NCBI GenBank assembly: GCA_934270565.1
Contig: CAKQPR010000004.1
Span: forward strand, 60,590 to 124,589
DNA length: 64,000 nucleotides
From: an uncultured Clostridia bacterium
Lineage (GTDB): Bacteria > Bacillota > Clostridia > Christensenellales > Pumilibacteraceae
Direction: 5' to 3'
Shown one piece after another: positions 8,795 through 16,867 of the stretch. A program made the translations under genes and the position numbers. The notes under the pieces were generated by a model. It did no database searches, was not told the DNA's origin, and saw only the letters and a list, made by a program, of their open reading frames with translations. The first letter of the stretch is position 1, and each line of letters opens with the position of its first letter.

Positions 8795-9499
8795 ATGCAG
8801 AAAAAAAGATATTTCACCGCCGCGGAAATCACGATCTGGCTCGTATCGGTAAGCGTAATCGTCGCTACGTTCCTGATTTTCGACCGAAGCAATTACCTCT
8901 CGCTTTGCGGCTCGCTCGTGGGCGTGACCGCGATAATATTCTGCGCGAAAGGCAACCCGATCGGGCAGATTCTGATGCTGTGCTTCGCGGTGTTCTACGG
9001 AATAGTCTCGCTGTCGTTCCGCTACTACGGTGAAATGATCACATACCTCGGAATGTCCGCGCCCATGGCGCTGTTCTCGCTCGTCTCGTGGCTCCGTCAC
9101 CCGTACTCGAAGAGCGAAGTAAGGATAAACACGCTCCGCCCCCGGGATTTCGTAATAATGGCGATTCTCACCGCCGCAGTCACCGCCGCGTTCTATTTCA
9201 TCCTCCGCGCGCTCGGCAACGCAAACCTCGTAGTCAGCACGATTTCGGTGACTACCAGCTTCGCCGCGGTGTTCCTTACTGCCCGCCGCTCGCCGTACTA
9301 CGCGCTTGCTTACGCGCTCAACGACGTCGTTCTTATTATACTCTGGACGATGGCGACCATCGCAAACCCCGCTTACGTTTCTACGCTCGCATGCTTTGTC
9401 GTGTTCCTCGCCAACGACATTTACGGCTTCGTCAACTGGCGCAGAATGCACCGCCGCCAGCTCGCCGCAACCGCGCCCGCCGACAACGAATCCGCCTGA
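8795..9499 (+). CDS. pnuC: PnuC-family nicotinamide riboside (vitamin precursor) transporter
   Basis: A 234-residue integral membrane protein with about seven hydrophobic segments and the PnuC fold. The conserved membrane signatures include YALNDVVLIILW and the closing FLANDIYGFVNWRR. PnuC proteins are facilitators for nicotinamide riboside; some clostridial relatives carry thiamine or riboflavin instead. The ATG at 8795 is used because AAGGAG precedes it and it starts just before the first hydrophobic segment; a longer upstream frame would run through the attenuator hairpin. It is a single-gene unit with its own promoter, leader and terminator, so expression probably follows a cofactor signal. 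Confidence 0.85.
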   Translation: MQKKRYFTAAEITIWLVSVSVIVATFLIFDRSNYLSLCGSLVGVTAIIFCAKGNPIGQILMLCFAVFYGIVSLSFRYYGEMITYLGMSAPMALFSLVSWLRHPYSKSEVRINTLRPRDFVIMAILTAAVTAAFYFILRALGNANLVVSTISVTTSFAAVFLTARRSPYYALAYALNDVVLIILWTMATIANPAYVSTLACFVVFLANDIYGFVNWRRMHRRQLAATAPADNESA

Positions 9500-9553
9500 A
9501 AACCGTTCGTATCGGGATATAAAAAACAGATAACACGCTTATCGCAAAGAAAG

Positions 9554-9575
9554 AACGCCCGCGCGGCGTTTTTTT
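9554..9575 (+). terminator. Terminator after pnuC
   Basis: Stem AACGCC/GGCGTT (9554-9559 with 9565-9570), loop CGCGC, followed by a run of T. A short, strong intrinsic terminator. Confidence 0.8.
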
Positions 9576-10045
9576 ATTTTAAAGCTTACGATCCGCTGCG
9601 TAAATCCTTGTCAAAGGTCGGATTTTAAATAAAAATTACCGCCGGAATTTTACGAACAGCACCGAAAAAGCTTGACGGGGGGGGGTAAAAAAGTGTTAAA
9701 ATATTTGTGAAAAGTTTGCGAAAATCGTAGAAAACCAAGGGGAAACAAAGCTTTAAACTGTAAAAACGCGCACACAGGCACGTTTGCGTTTTCGCAATAA
9801 CTCTTTGCGAAAATCGCGCCGCGGGAACGCCGAGAAAGCCCCGATGCCTCGCGACGGAGAAAAAACGCAACGTATATTATCGGGTTTTCGGAATTCAACC
9901 AACAGTTTAGCGAATTCAACTGACGGTCGAGCGAAAACGTTTTGAACCCGCATTATAAAGTAGTACAATTATATCGAGGCAAGCGAGAAGAACGGTTACC
10001 GCTCGGACTTCGGCGCGCCCCGCATATAACAGAAAGGAGAACGAT
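9576..10045. other. Gene-free 470-bp region with two promoter candidates and a hairpin
   Basis: No supported gene. A distal promoter candidate (TTGACG 9672-9677, TAAAAT 9697-9702) has a run of nine G in its 19-base spacer. A 12-bp near-perfect hairpin lies at 9786-9797/9805-9817. A proximal promoter for the next gene is at 9942-9969. None of the shared intergenic repeat families is seen here. Confidence 0.6.
9942..9969 (+). promoter_or_regulatory. Proximal promoter for the XRE regulator
   Basis: TTGAAC at 9942-9947 and TACAAT at 9964-9969 with a 16-base spacer, about 70 bases before the start codon. Confidence 0.65.
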
Positions 10046-10897
10046 ATGAGTAGTTACGGAGAAAAAATTGCGGGTTTAAGAAAAGAAAAGGGTATGACCC
10101 AAGCCGAGCTCGGCGAAAAGTTGAACGTTACGTTTCAGGCAGTCAGCAAGTGGGAACGCGGAGAATCGCTTCCCGATTTCGAAACGATGTCGAGATTGTC
10201 GAAACTGTTTGAAGTTCCGCTCAGTTATTTTCAGAAGGATGGAGAAGAGGTAGCCGCCACCGAAGTCGCGCCCGAGCCTATAATGCTCGGCGTGTGCACG
10301 CGTTGCGGGCGCGTAGTGCGCGAGGGTGACGAGTCTCAGACCGACCCCGACCTTGTATGTAAAAAATGCGCGGAAAGAAAAATCGCCGCGGATAAAAAGA
10401 GAAAGGAAGAAGACGAGAAAAAGAAAGCCGAAGCGGCGCGCGCCGTAGAACACGCGCGGATCGCAAAGGACTCGGCTAATAAAAAGAAGGTAATAACGGG
10501 ACTTATTATCGGCGCGGTCGTCGCGGTAATTCTTGCGGTTATCGATCTGGTATCGCTTGCGAATACGGGAAAAATCGGCGAGTTCTGGTACACAGTTTTA
10601 GGCGCTGTGGTTATATTCACGTTTGTAAGTCAGCTTTTCTGGGACGGCGCGGTAAGGAACGTATTTTTCTTCGGCTGGGATAAAGGGATCCGTTTCCCTG
10701 GGCTCATTTTCGAATGGTCGCTCGACGGATTCAAGTGGCTTATTCTTATGAAATTACTTTTTGCCGTGCTCGGGTTCTTGGCTTCGGTTTTCTTCATACT
10801 GTTTTTCGCCTTGATTTCGATTCTGATTTCGCCGTTTACGTTCATACCCCGACTTATTCAGGTGCGTAAGGGTATCGAGAGCGAATACGAGTACTGA
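10046..10897 (+). CDS. XRE-family regulator with zinc-ribbon-like motif and membrane segments
   Basis: A 283-residue protein in three parts. Residues ~5-60 are a Cro/CI-type helix-turn-helix (MTQAELGEKLNVTFQAVSKW). Residues ~85-112 hold two CxxC pairs (VCTRCGRVV and VCKKCAERK), a probable zinc ribbon. A charged helix (~112-145) leads into three hydrophobic stretches, so the C-terminal half is membrane-embedded. The layout predicts a DNA-binding head tethered to the membrane; the signal it reads is unknown. The RBS is AAAGGAG. The MBG-domain lipoprotein follows after 55 bases with no terminator, so the two are likely cotranscribed. Confidence 0.8.
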   Translation: MSSYGEKIAGLRKEKGMTQAELGEKLNVTFQAVSKWERGESLPDFETMSRLSKLFEVPLSYFQKDGEEVAATEVAPEPIMLGVCTRCGRVVREGDESQTDPDLVCKKCAERKIAADKKRKEEDEKKKAEAARAVEHARIAKDSANKKKVITGLIIGAVVAVILAVIDLVSLANTGKIGEFWYTVLGAVVIFTFVSQLFWDGAVRNVFFFGWDKGIRFPGLIFEWSLDGFKWLILMKLLFAVLGFLASVFFILFFALISILISPFTFIPRLIQVRKGIESEYEY

Positions 10898-10952
10898 GCC
10901 GTTTTTAATTTCGTCAAACCGAAAGTTTGAAATACATTTTTAAGGAGCAGAA

Positions 10953-12863
10953 ATGAAAAAGAACAAATTGAAAATCGTTCTTGCGGTAATTCTCGTAGTT
11001 ATCGCGGCGTGCGTGCTTTTTGCTTGCGGAGGAAGCGCCGAGCCGAAAGCAAAACAGTTCGACAGCAGCGTGAAACTCGAAGGTAGAGAAGTTACCTACG
11101 ACGGAAGCGAGCAGGAGCTCAGGCTGTCGGGAAATCTTCCCGCGGGGGCAACGACTACATACGAAAACAACGGTCAGACCGACGCGGGCGAATACACCGT
11201 AAAAGTCACCGTTTCGTGCGAGGGCTACGAAACCAAAACCTACACGGCAAAGCTTAAGATCAACAAAGCCGACTTCAAAATGGACGGTATCGAGTTCAAG
11301 GGTAAGACCTTCTTTTACAAAGCCGGAACGGAAAGAAAGGTCGAGCTTACCGACGGCGACAACGAAACCGTTACCGAAAGCGATTTTCCCGACGGTACGG
11401 AAATCAAGTATACCGAGAATAAAAAGATCGCGAGAGGAAAATACTCCGCGACGGTAACAATCGAAAATAAAAATTACAATACGGTAACGCTCGAAAACGA
11501 CTGGGTAATCGCAACTATCGCGGACATTGTAGACAGCGTAAAGAAAGCGGTTAAAAATTCGCCCACGCCGTTAAAGTTTTTGCCTCAGGCGTTACAGCCC
11601 GAGAATATGAGCGTGGGAACAACGGCGCCGTCGTATGATTTTGCGAATTCTTTCGTGAACGTTGCCGCTATCGATAAAAGATACATAGGCAAACAGCTCA
11701 ACGTCGTATACGACCTTATCGAAAACAGCGAAAAAGTATTTAAAACCGCAAACCTCGTTAATTCCGTACTGAATTCGGTTGCGCTTTCCGTGGAGAACGT
11801 TCTCGGAGCCGTAACGGATATCGATTTCGAGAAGGGAGCGGCTTACGATATTTCGGTTGGCGCGATAAAAGCGAAACTGCTACTTAACGGCAATGTTACC
11901 GGAGTTCTGATCGGAACGGAAAACGTCAACGCCGAAGTTTATTACGACTGGAACAAAGGTGAAAGCGCGGGCAGAATGCAAGTAGTTCTGGCGGGCGATC
12001 TTTTCGGATCGAGCGTTAAATACGTTTCTACCGACGATTATCTGTCGCTTGCTTATTGCAGCGATATAAAGAGCACTGCGGCGAGTATGAAACAACTTGA
12101 ATTCACGCGCCAAAACGGAGTCGTCGCGGGGTATCTGTACGAATATATCGGTCTCGTCGATTACGAAATAGATTCGGCAAAAAACAAGTTCGGAATGCGT
12201 TCCTCGGCTGTAATTCGCTCCGACGCGAAAACCACGACTATTATGTCCGATAAGCGCGAAACGGACGATCTTATTATTCGCGGGTATGAGGAAGTGTACG
12301 ATTCCGCTACGGGTCGCTATCTCGGCGGAGAAGTCGATGAAACCGTCAAGGCGAAAGATTACGATACTTTCTGGTTTAATATTTACGACGTGAAGAATTT
12401 CGTCAATACGATAAAAGCCGAAAATAAAGCCAACGGAATAAATCTGAATACGATTTATATCAACGGAAGCAAAAAAGATATCGGATCGATGAATATTTCC
12501 TATTTTAACACGTCGAGAAGGTTCGATATAGAAATGAAAGACGTCTATTACTTCGTTGAAAACGCCGACGGCGAAATCGAGCGAGTAAAGAATTCCGTTC
12601 CGATGCTTTTCGTTCAGAATCACGTTTGCGACGCGAAGAAAAACGATACTTGCATTTCACTTTTCCCTGCCGACTGGATAAAAGAGAACGAGAATAACGG
12701 CGCGCTTACGGACGCTCCCGTTCTGCCGTCCACGACTCTCATTACCGCTTATTATCAGCCTATGAAAACCACGTTTACCGCAGTCAAGGAAAACATATCT
12801 TACGCTTCGATCAAAGCGACTATCGGTCAGCCGAACGCGTTCTTTACCTCTACGGCAGAATAA
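10953..12863 (+). CDS. Surface lipoprotein with MBG-like domains
   Basis: A 636-residue exported lipoprotein: basic start, hydrophobic core and a lipobox ending LFACGG at about residue 25. Residues ~38-107 read like an MBG/Ig-like repeat (VTYDGSEQELRL ... AGEYTVKVTV), and a second diverged copy follows to about 190. The remaining ~440 residues have no cysteine-rich or enzymatic motif I recognise and look beta-rich, with regularly spaced Tyr/Asp. It is probably a cell-surface protein; its ligand is unknown. The RBS is AAGGAG before ATG. It is cotranscribed with the membrane-anchored XRE regulator, so that pair may form a sensing unit. Confidence 0.75.
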   Translation: MKKNKLKIVLAVILVVIAACVLFACGGSAEPKAKQFDSSVKLEGREVTYDGSEQELRLSGNLPAGATTTYENNGQTDAGEYTVKVTVSCEGYETKTYTAKLKINKADFKMDGIEFKGKTFFYKAGTERKVELTDGDNETVTESDFPDGTEIKYTENKKIARGKYSATVTIENKNYNTVTLENDWVIATIADIVDSVKKAVKNSPTPLKFLPQALQPENMSVGTTAPSYDFANSFVNVAAIDKRYIGKQLNVVYDLIENSEKVFKTANLVNSVLNSVALSVENVLGAVTDIDFEKGAAYDISVGAIKAKLLLNGNVTGVLIGTENVNAEVYYDWNKGESAGRMQVVLAGDLFGSSVKYVSTDDYLSLAYCSDIKSTAASMKQLEFTRQNGVVAGYLYEYIGLVDYEIDSAKNKFGMRSSAVIRSDAKTTTIMSDKRETDDLIIRGYEEVYDSATGRYLGGEVDETVKAKDYDTFWFNIYDVKNFVNTIKAENKANGINLNTIYINGSKKDIGSMNISYFNTSRRFDIEMKDVYYFVENADGEIERVKNSVPMLFVQNHVCDAKKNDTCISLFPADWIKENENNGALTDAPVLPSTTLITAYYQPMKTTFTAVKENISYASIKATIGQPNAFFTSTAE

Positions 12864-12887
12864 AAACAATCAGAACAACAAAAAATC

Positions 12888-12918
12888 GGGCTCGCATTTT
12901 CGTGCGGGCTCGCTTTTT
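12888..12918 (+). terminator. Terminator between convergent genes
   Basis: A 9-bp stem (12888-12896 with 12903-12911, including G-U pairs), loop TTTTCG, T5 at 12914-12918. The A-rich flank on the left could let it serve the minus-strand gene as well. Confidence 0.7.
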
Positions 12919-12931
12919 GTTTACGATTGTT

Positions 12932-14047
12932 TCACCCCGAAATTTCGCGGAGGGCGCGGAGGAAAAAGTCGATTTGTTCGGGGGTGTTGTCGCAACCGAG
13001 CGAGGCGCGCACGCACCCGCCCGAGCCGAGAAGCCCGAGGTGTTCGTGCATGAGCGGTGCGCAGTGAAGTCCGGCGCGGACGCAGATATCGTACTCGGCG
13101 GACAGAATATCGGCGGTTTCGGAAGGTGCGAGCGAAGAGACGTTGAACGCGAAAATTCCGCTCGGCGAATCGGGCGGGGAATAGATTTCGAGCCCCGCGA
13201 CACGTTTCGCGCCGTCGTACAGCGCGGAGTAAAGCGAAGCGATTTTATCGCGGTTTTTATCGGCGGTTGCGTCCGCCCATTTCAGCGCCGCGCATAGCGA
13301 AGCGATCGCGGGCAAGGGAAGAGTTCCCGCTTCGAGCCCGTCGGGGCGGTCGGACGGCTGAATCAGCTCGTGCGAAGCCGTGCCCGTTCCGCCGAAAATC
13401 ACGGGGCGGAGCGAAACGCGCTTGCTCGCGACCAGAGCGCCCGCACCCTGAGCGGCGTGAAGCCCCTTGTGCGGCGCCACGGCGAGCATATCGATATTGT
13501 CGTTCGTCATATCGACGGGCAGATATCCCACGCTTTGCGCGCCGTCAACGAGATAAATCAACCCCTTTTCGCGGCACAACCAGCCGATTTCCTTTACGGG
13601 CGCGACTTCGCCGTTCACGTTCGAAACGTGATTTGTCACGATCATATACGTTTCAGGGCGAACGAGCTTGCCTATTTCTTCGGCGGTAACTTTATCCGCA
13701 ACCGAAAGCGTTATAAGTCCGCGACGGCGTAGTTCGTAAAGCGGACGGAGCACGCTGTTGTGTTCGCGAACGGTCGTTATAACGTGTCCGCCGCGCCGCA
13801 CCGAACCGAAAATCGCGAGGTTGAGCGCCGCCGTGCAACCCGCGGTAAAAACGACGTCTCCGTCGCCCGCCGTCACGAAAAAAGCCATACGTTCGCGTGT
13901 TTTCTGAACCAAAGCCGCCCCTTTCAGCGCTTCGGAGTGACCGCTTCTTCCGGCGTTTGCCGGCAAAAATTTCAAAGCGTTCGTCATTGCGTTCACGACC
14001 GAAGGCGGTTTATAATAGCTGCTTGCCGAATTGTCGAAGTATATCAT
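12932..14047 (-). CDS. Cysteine desulfurase-like class V aminotransferase
   Basis: A ~371-residue PLP enzyme of the SufS/CsdB type. The PLP lysine lies in VAPHKGLHAAQG, the cofactor aspartate in YLVDGAQSVG, and the catalytic cysteine region reads RAGLHCAPL. It should release sulfur (or selenium) from cysteine (or selenocysteine) as an enzyme-bound persulfide. I start at MIYFDNSASS (14047), the usual family start. The upstream TTG/ATG at 14071/14068 would lie directly at the expected transcription start, because a TATAAT sits at 14080-14085 on this strand. The gene diverges from the DUF3343 gene, a known partner class in sulfur and selenium metabolism. Confidence 0.85.
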   Translation of the reverse strand: MIYFDNSASSYYKPPSVVNAMTNALKFLPANAGRSGHSEALKGAALVQKTRERMAFFVTAGDGDVVFTAGCTAALNLAIFGSVRRGGHVITTVREHNSVLRPLYELRRRGLITLSVADKVTAEEIGKLVRPETYMIVTNHVSNVNGEVAPVKEIGWLCREKGLIYLVDGAQSVGYLPVDMTNDNIDMLAVAPHKGLHAAQGAGALVASKRVSLRPVIFGGTGTASHELIQPSDRPDGLEAGTLPLPAIASLCAALKWADATADKNRDKIASLYSALYDGAKRVAGLEIYSPPDSPSGIFAFNVSSLAPSETADILSAEYDICVRAGLHCAPLMHEHLGLLGSGGCVRASLGCDNTPEQIDFFLRALREISG

Positions 14048-14079
14048 AGCACCCATCCCGATACTCATCAATATAATAT

Positions 14080-14085
14080 ATTATA
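14080..14085 (-). promoter_or_regulatory. -10 box for the desulfurase gene
   Basis: TATAAT on the minus strand, about 35 bases before the chosen ATG. The -35 region is poor, so confidence is modest. Confidence 0.5.
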
Positions 14086-14248
14086 CGAGCCGTCCGCGCC
14101 AAACTTTACAGCGACCGCCCTTTATTCGCAAAGCCGATACCGTTTTGCTTTTATTTCGCGGAAGGGTGCAGGCAGAGGCGAACGAAGCTCGCGTTATATT
14201 ACCGCTTTTCGTAAAAACAAAATTCAGAAGCAGAATTCGGAGGAACTT

Positions 14249-14491
14249 ATGAAGTACGTTATTTTCGCTTTTTCGTCGCGCGCCCAAGCTATGAAATTCT
14301 TCGAGAACGCCCGCCGTCTCGCACCGTGTTCGATCGTAAACACGCCCCGCGAAGCTTCCGTCGGTTGCGGGCTCGGCGTCCGTGCAAGCGGTGAGTACTA
14401 CGCCGCGCTGTATTCTGTGCTCGGCTTCGGCGGCTACGACAGTTTTTTAGGCGTTTTCGGCTTCGACGGCACAAGACTCGCAAGACTGTAA
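14249..14491 (+). CDS. DUF3343 protein, putative S/Se carrier
   Basis: An 80-residue protein matching the DUF3343 family by its short alpha/beta pattern and the signature TPREASVGCGLGVRAS (PR-x-x-S-x-x-CG), with Cys48 the likely persulfide or selenide carrier. Family members sit beside cysteine desulfurases and selenium genes and are thought to accept sulfur or selenium. The ATG at 14249 follows GGAGG at 14239-14243. The frame stays open upstream, but that part overlaps the divergent desulfurase promoter and is not coding. No selD or selA is in the window, so sulfur versus selenium is undecided. Confidence 0.75.
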   Translation: MKYVIFAFSSRAQAMKFFENARRLAPCSIVNTPREASVGCGLGVRASGEYYAALYSVLGFGGYDSFLGVFGFDGTRLARL

Positions 14492-15230
14492 ACGACAATC
14501 GCTTTTATCGTTCGACGGCGAGCCGCCGTAGGCAAGTCGGCGCCGCGGGCAAGTCGGCGATGCCTGTGCTTACTTTCGGTAGAGCGCGGTAGGGGCGTTC
14601 CTCGTCCGCCCGCCAACCCTGCGGAACGCTTCTTAGCTCCGTCATCTCGAGCGTAGTCGAGAGATCTCGCGGGAGCGAACACGGTCGTTGCGTAACGGTA
14701 TGCTTTAAATACTTGCCCGCAGTGGCTCCCTGTCGGCGGTCCGAGGGCGAACCGCCCTACCGTCGGCTACGCCGACAAATATGGTCGATAACGAGCGTAA
14801 AGTGACGTAGTCGAGTGACAACCGCAGGGGATTTCTCCACTTCGCTTCCGCTTCGGTCGAAATGACATTAAATAGTGGCAAATATATCTCTATTGTTAAA
14901 GCGTGGTAGGGGCGTTCCTCGCCCGACTACGGGGCATTATATTTGTGTACGACAAATTCTTGGCGGGCATAACACCGCCTCGGTAGGGCGGGACGCCCTC
15001 GTCCCGCCGCCAACCACGCGTAACGGTACTTAGCCTCGTCATCTCGAGCGAAGTCGAGAGATCTCGCGGGAGCGAACACGATTGCCGCGGAACGGTATAT
15101 CTCAAACAACTCGCCAGCGCGGGCTCCGCGCCTCGCCGGCGGTGGTTCACCGCCTCGCGGGAGCTAACACGAACGCAATTGAACGGTACGCCTTTAAACG
15201 CCTCCTTCGCAAAAACGAGGTTTTTCGTCC
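14492..15230. repeat. Intergenic mosaic of dispersed palindromic repeats
   Basis: No gene. The gap is built from repeat families seen elsewhere in the window: GTCATCTCGAGCG-type units with the GAGATCTCGCGGGAGCGAAC tail at 14641-14683 and 15038-15080, a GGCGGTCCGAGGGCGAACC element near 14739, TACTTGCCCGCAG-type units, and TAGGGGCGTTCCTCGTCCG-type units. Several contain short inverted repeats such as CTCGAGCGTAGTCGAG. Small open frames that cross them are made of repeat sequence. Confidence 0.85.
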
Positions 15231-15246
15231 GACCCAAGCAAAACGA

Positions 15247-15275
15247 GTGACAAACTCGAAGCAATGTGTTATAAT
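15247..15275 (+). promoter_or_regulatory. Promoter for the nth operon
   Basis: GTGACA at 15247-15252 and TATAAT at 15270-15275 with a 17-base spacer. The leader to nth is about 135 bases, with no structure I recognise. Confidence 0.75.
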
Positions 15276-15415
15276 AAAATATGTATGCGGTTTCGGCGCA
15301 AACGAGACCTGTCGTCATTCGGTAAAAAAACGATGAAAAAACGGCGTTTTTCGTTTGCACGATAGGACACTTTACGCGTTTTCGGTTTATACAAAAGGAC
15401 ACAAGAGGACAAGCT

Positions 15416-16042
15416 ATGGAAAGAAGCGAAGAGATTTTTTCGATACTCGGACAGATGTATCCGAACGCGAAACCCGAGCTCGAATTTAACACCGATTTCG
15501 AGCTTCTGGTGGCGGTAATACTCAGCGCTCAGTGCACGGACAAGCGCGTAAACGCAGTCACGCGCGAGCTTTTCAAAGTCGCTTCCACGCCCGAAGAATT
15601 TGCCGCGATGAAGCAATCAGACCTCGAAAAACTGATCTTTTCGTGCGGATTTTACCGTAACAAGGCGAAAAACATAATTTCCGCGAGCCGCTCGATTGTC
15701 GAAAAATACGGCGGACGTGTGCCGAGAAGTTTCGACGAATTGCTTACGCTCGACGGAGTAGGGCGCAAGACCGCCAACGTCGTAAGTTCCGTTTGCTTCG
15801 GCGGCGACGGCATAGCGGTGGACACCCATGTTTTCCGCACCGCGCGCCGTCTCGGGCTTGCCGACGGCAAAACGCCTTACGAGGTCGAAAAACAGCTTCT
15901 CGACGTAATTCCGTCGGGAAATCGCAACAAAACGCATCATTTATTGATATTTCACGGCAGATATCGCTGCAAATCGCAAAATCCGAACTGCACGGACTGC
16001 CCGCTGAAAAAATATTGTAACCGCACGGAGGTAACCGAATGA
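15416..16042 (+). CDS. nth: Endonuclease III (DNA glycosylase/AP lyase)
   Basis: A 208-residue base-excision repair enzyme that removes oxidised pyrimidines and nicks abasic sites. The helix-hairpin-helix is LDGVGRKTANVV with catalytic Lys118, the catalytic Asp136 is in IAVDTHVFR, and the [4Fe-4S] cysteines are Cys185, Cys192, Cys195 and Cys201 (C-x6-C-x2-C-x5-C). The length is normal and no residue is missing. The stop overlaps the start of nfnA (ATGA), so the repair gene and the redox pair are translated from one message. Confidence 0.95.
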   Translation: MERSEEIFSILGQMYPNAKPELEFNTDFELLVAVILSAQCTDKRVNAVTRELFKVASTPEEFAAMKQSDLEKLIFSCGFYRNKAKNIISASRSIVEKYGGRVPRSFDELLTLDGVGRKTANVVSSVCFGGDGIAVDTHVFRTARRLGLADGKTPYEVEKQLLDVIPSGNRNKTHHLLIFHGRYRCKSQNPNCTDCPLKKYCNRTEVTE

Positions 16043-16866
16043 ACAGAATTTTGAGAAAACGCGAGCTCGCGCCCCGCGTGAAAGAGTATGTGATCGACGC
16101 GCCGCTTGTGGCGAAACATTGCCTTGCGGGGCAGTTTATAATTCTCCGCGTGGACGAAGAGGGCGAACGTATTCCGTTCACGATATGCGATTACGACCGC
16201 GAAAAAGGAACGGTTACGATCCTTGTGCAGGAAGTCGGCTATTCGACGATGAAACTCGCGCTCGTGCCCGAAGGCGGCGAAATCGCGGACTTCGTAGGAC
16301 CGCTCGGCAAGGCTACGGATCTTAGCGCGTATTCGCGGATCGCGCTCGTGGGCGGCGGTATCGGAAGCGCGGTGATTTATCCGCAGGCGAAGCAGCTTCG
16401 CGCGGCGGGAAAACCCGCGGACGTCATCGTGGGAGCGCGAACGAAAGAGCTTATCATGTACGAAAACGAATTCCGCGCGGCGGCAAACGAGCTTTTTCTT
16501 GCGACCGACGACGGGAGTTACGGCGTGAAAGGTTTCGTTACGGACGTGCTTAAAGACGGGCTCGAGCAGGGCAGATACGATTGCGTTATGGCGGTAGGGC
16601 CGATGCCGATGATGCGCGCGGTGTGCGCGCTTACCGAAAAGTACGGCGTTAAAACGGTTGTTAGTATGAATCCGCTTATGGTGGACGGTACCGGAATGTG
16701 CGGTTGCTGCCGCGTGACGGTGGGCGGCAAAACGCGTTACGCCTGCGTGGACGGACCCGAATTCGACGGTCACGAAGTGGACTGGGCGGAAGCGATGAAC
16801 CGTCTCGGCGCTTACCGCGAACAGGAAAAGGAACATCTTTGCAGACTTACGGGAGAGAAAAGATAA
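16039..16866 (+). CDS. nfnA: NfnA-type ferredoxin/NAD reductase subunit (FAD, [2Fe-2S])
   Basis: A 275-residue FAD/NAD-binding reductase of the dihydroorotate dehydrogenase electron-transfer/sulfide dehydrogenase family. The N-terminal flavin domain has RIPFTICDY, the nucleotide site is GGGIGSAVIYP, and the C-terminal cysteine cluster GTGMCGCCRVTV plus a later Cys (RYACVDGP) carries [2Fe-2S]. With the next gene it forms the electron-bifurcating NADH-dependent ferredoxin:NADP+ oxidoreductase of strict anaerobes. The pairing with a GltA-like subunit decides this over a PyrK role; no pyrD is nearby. Confidence 0.88.
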   Translation: MNRILRKRELAPRVKEYVIDAPLVAKHCLAGQFIILRVDEEGERIPFTICDYDREKGTVTILVQEVGYSTMKLALVPEGGEIADFVGPLGKATDLSAYSRIALVGGGIGSAVIYPQAKQLRAAGKPADVIVGARTKELIMYENEFRAAANELFLATDDGSYGVKGFVTDVLKDGLEQGRYDCVMAVGPMPMMRAVCALTEKYGVKTVVSMNPLMVDGTGMCGCCRVTVGGKTRYACVDGPEFDGHEVDWAEAMNRLGAYREQEKEHLCRLTGEKR

Positions 16867-16867
16867 T

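Noticed and set aside
14896..15492. A ~198-codon minus-strand open frame before nth
   Set aside because: It crosses dispersed repeats, the nth promoter and the nth coding start. Translated repeat text, no domain.
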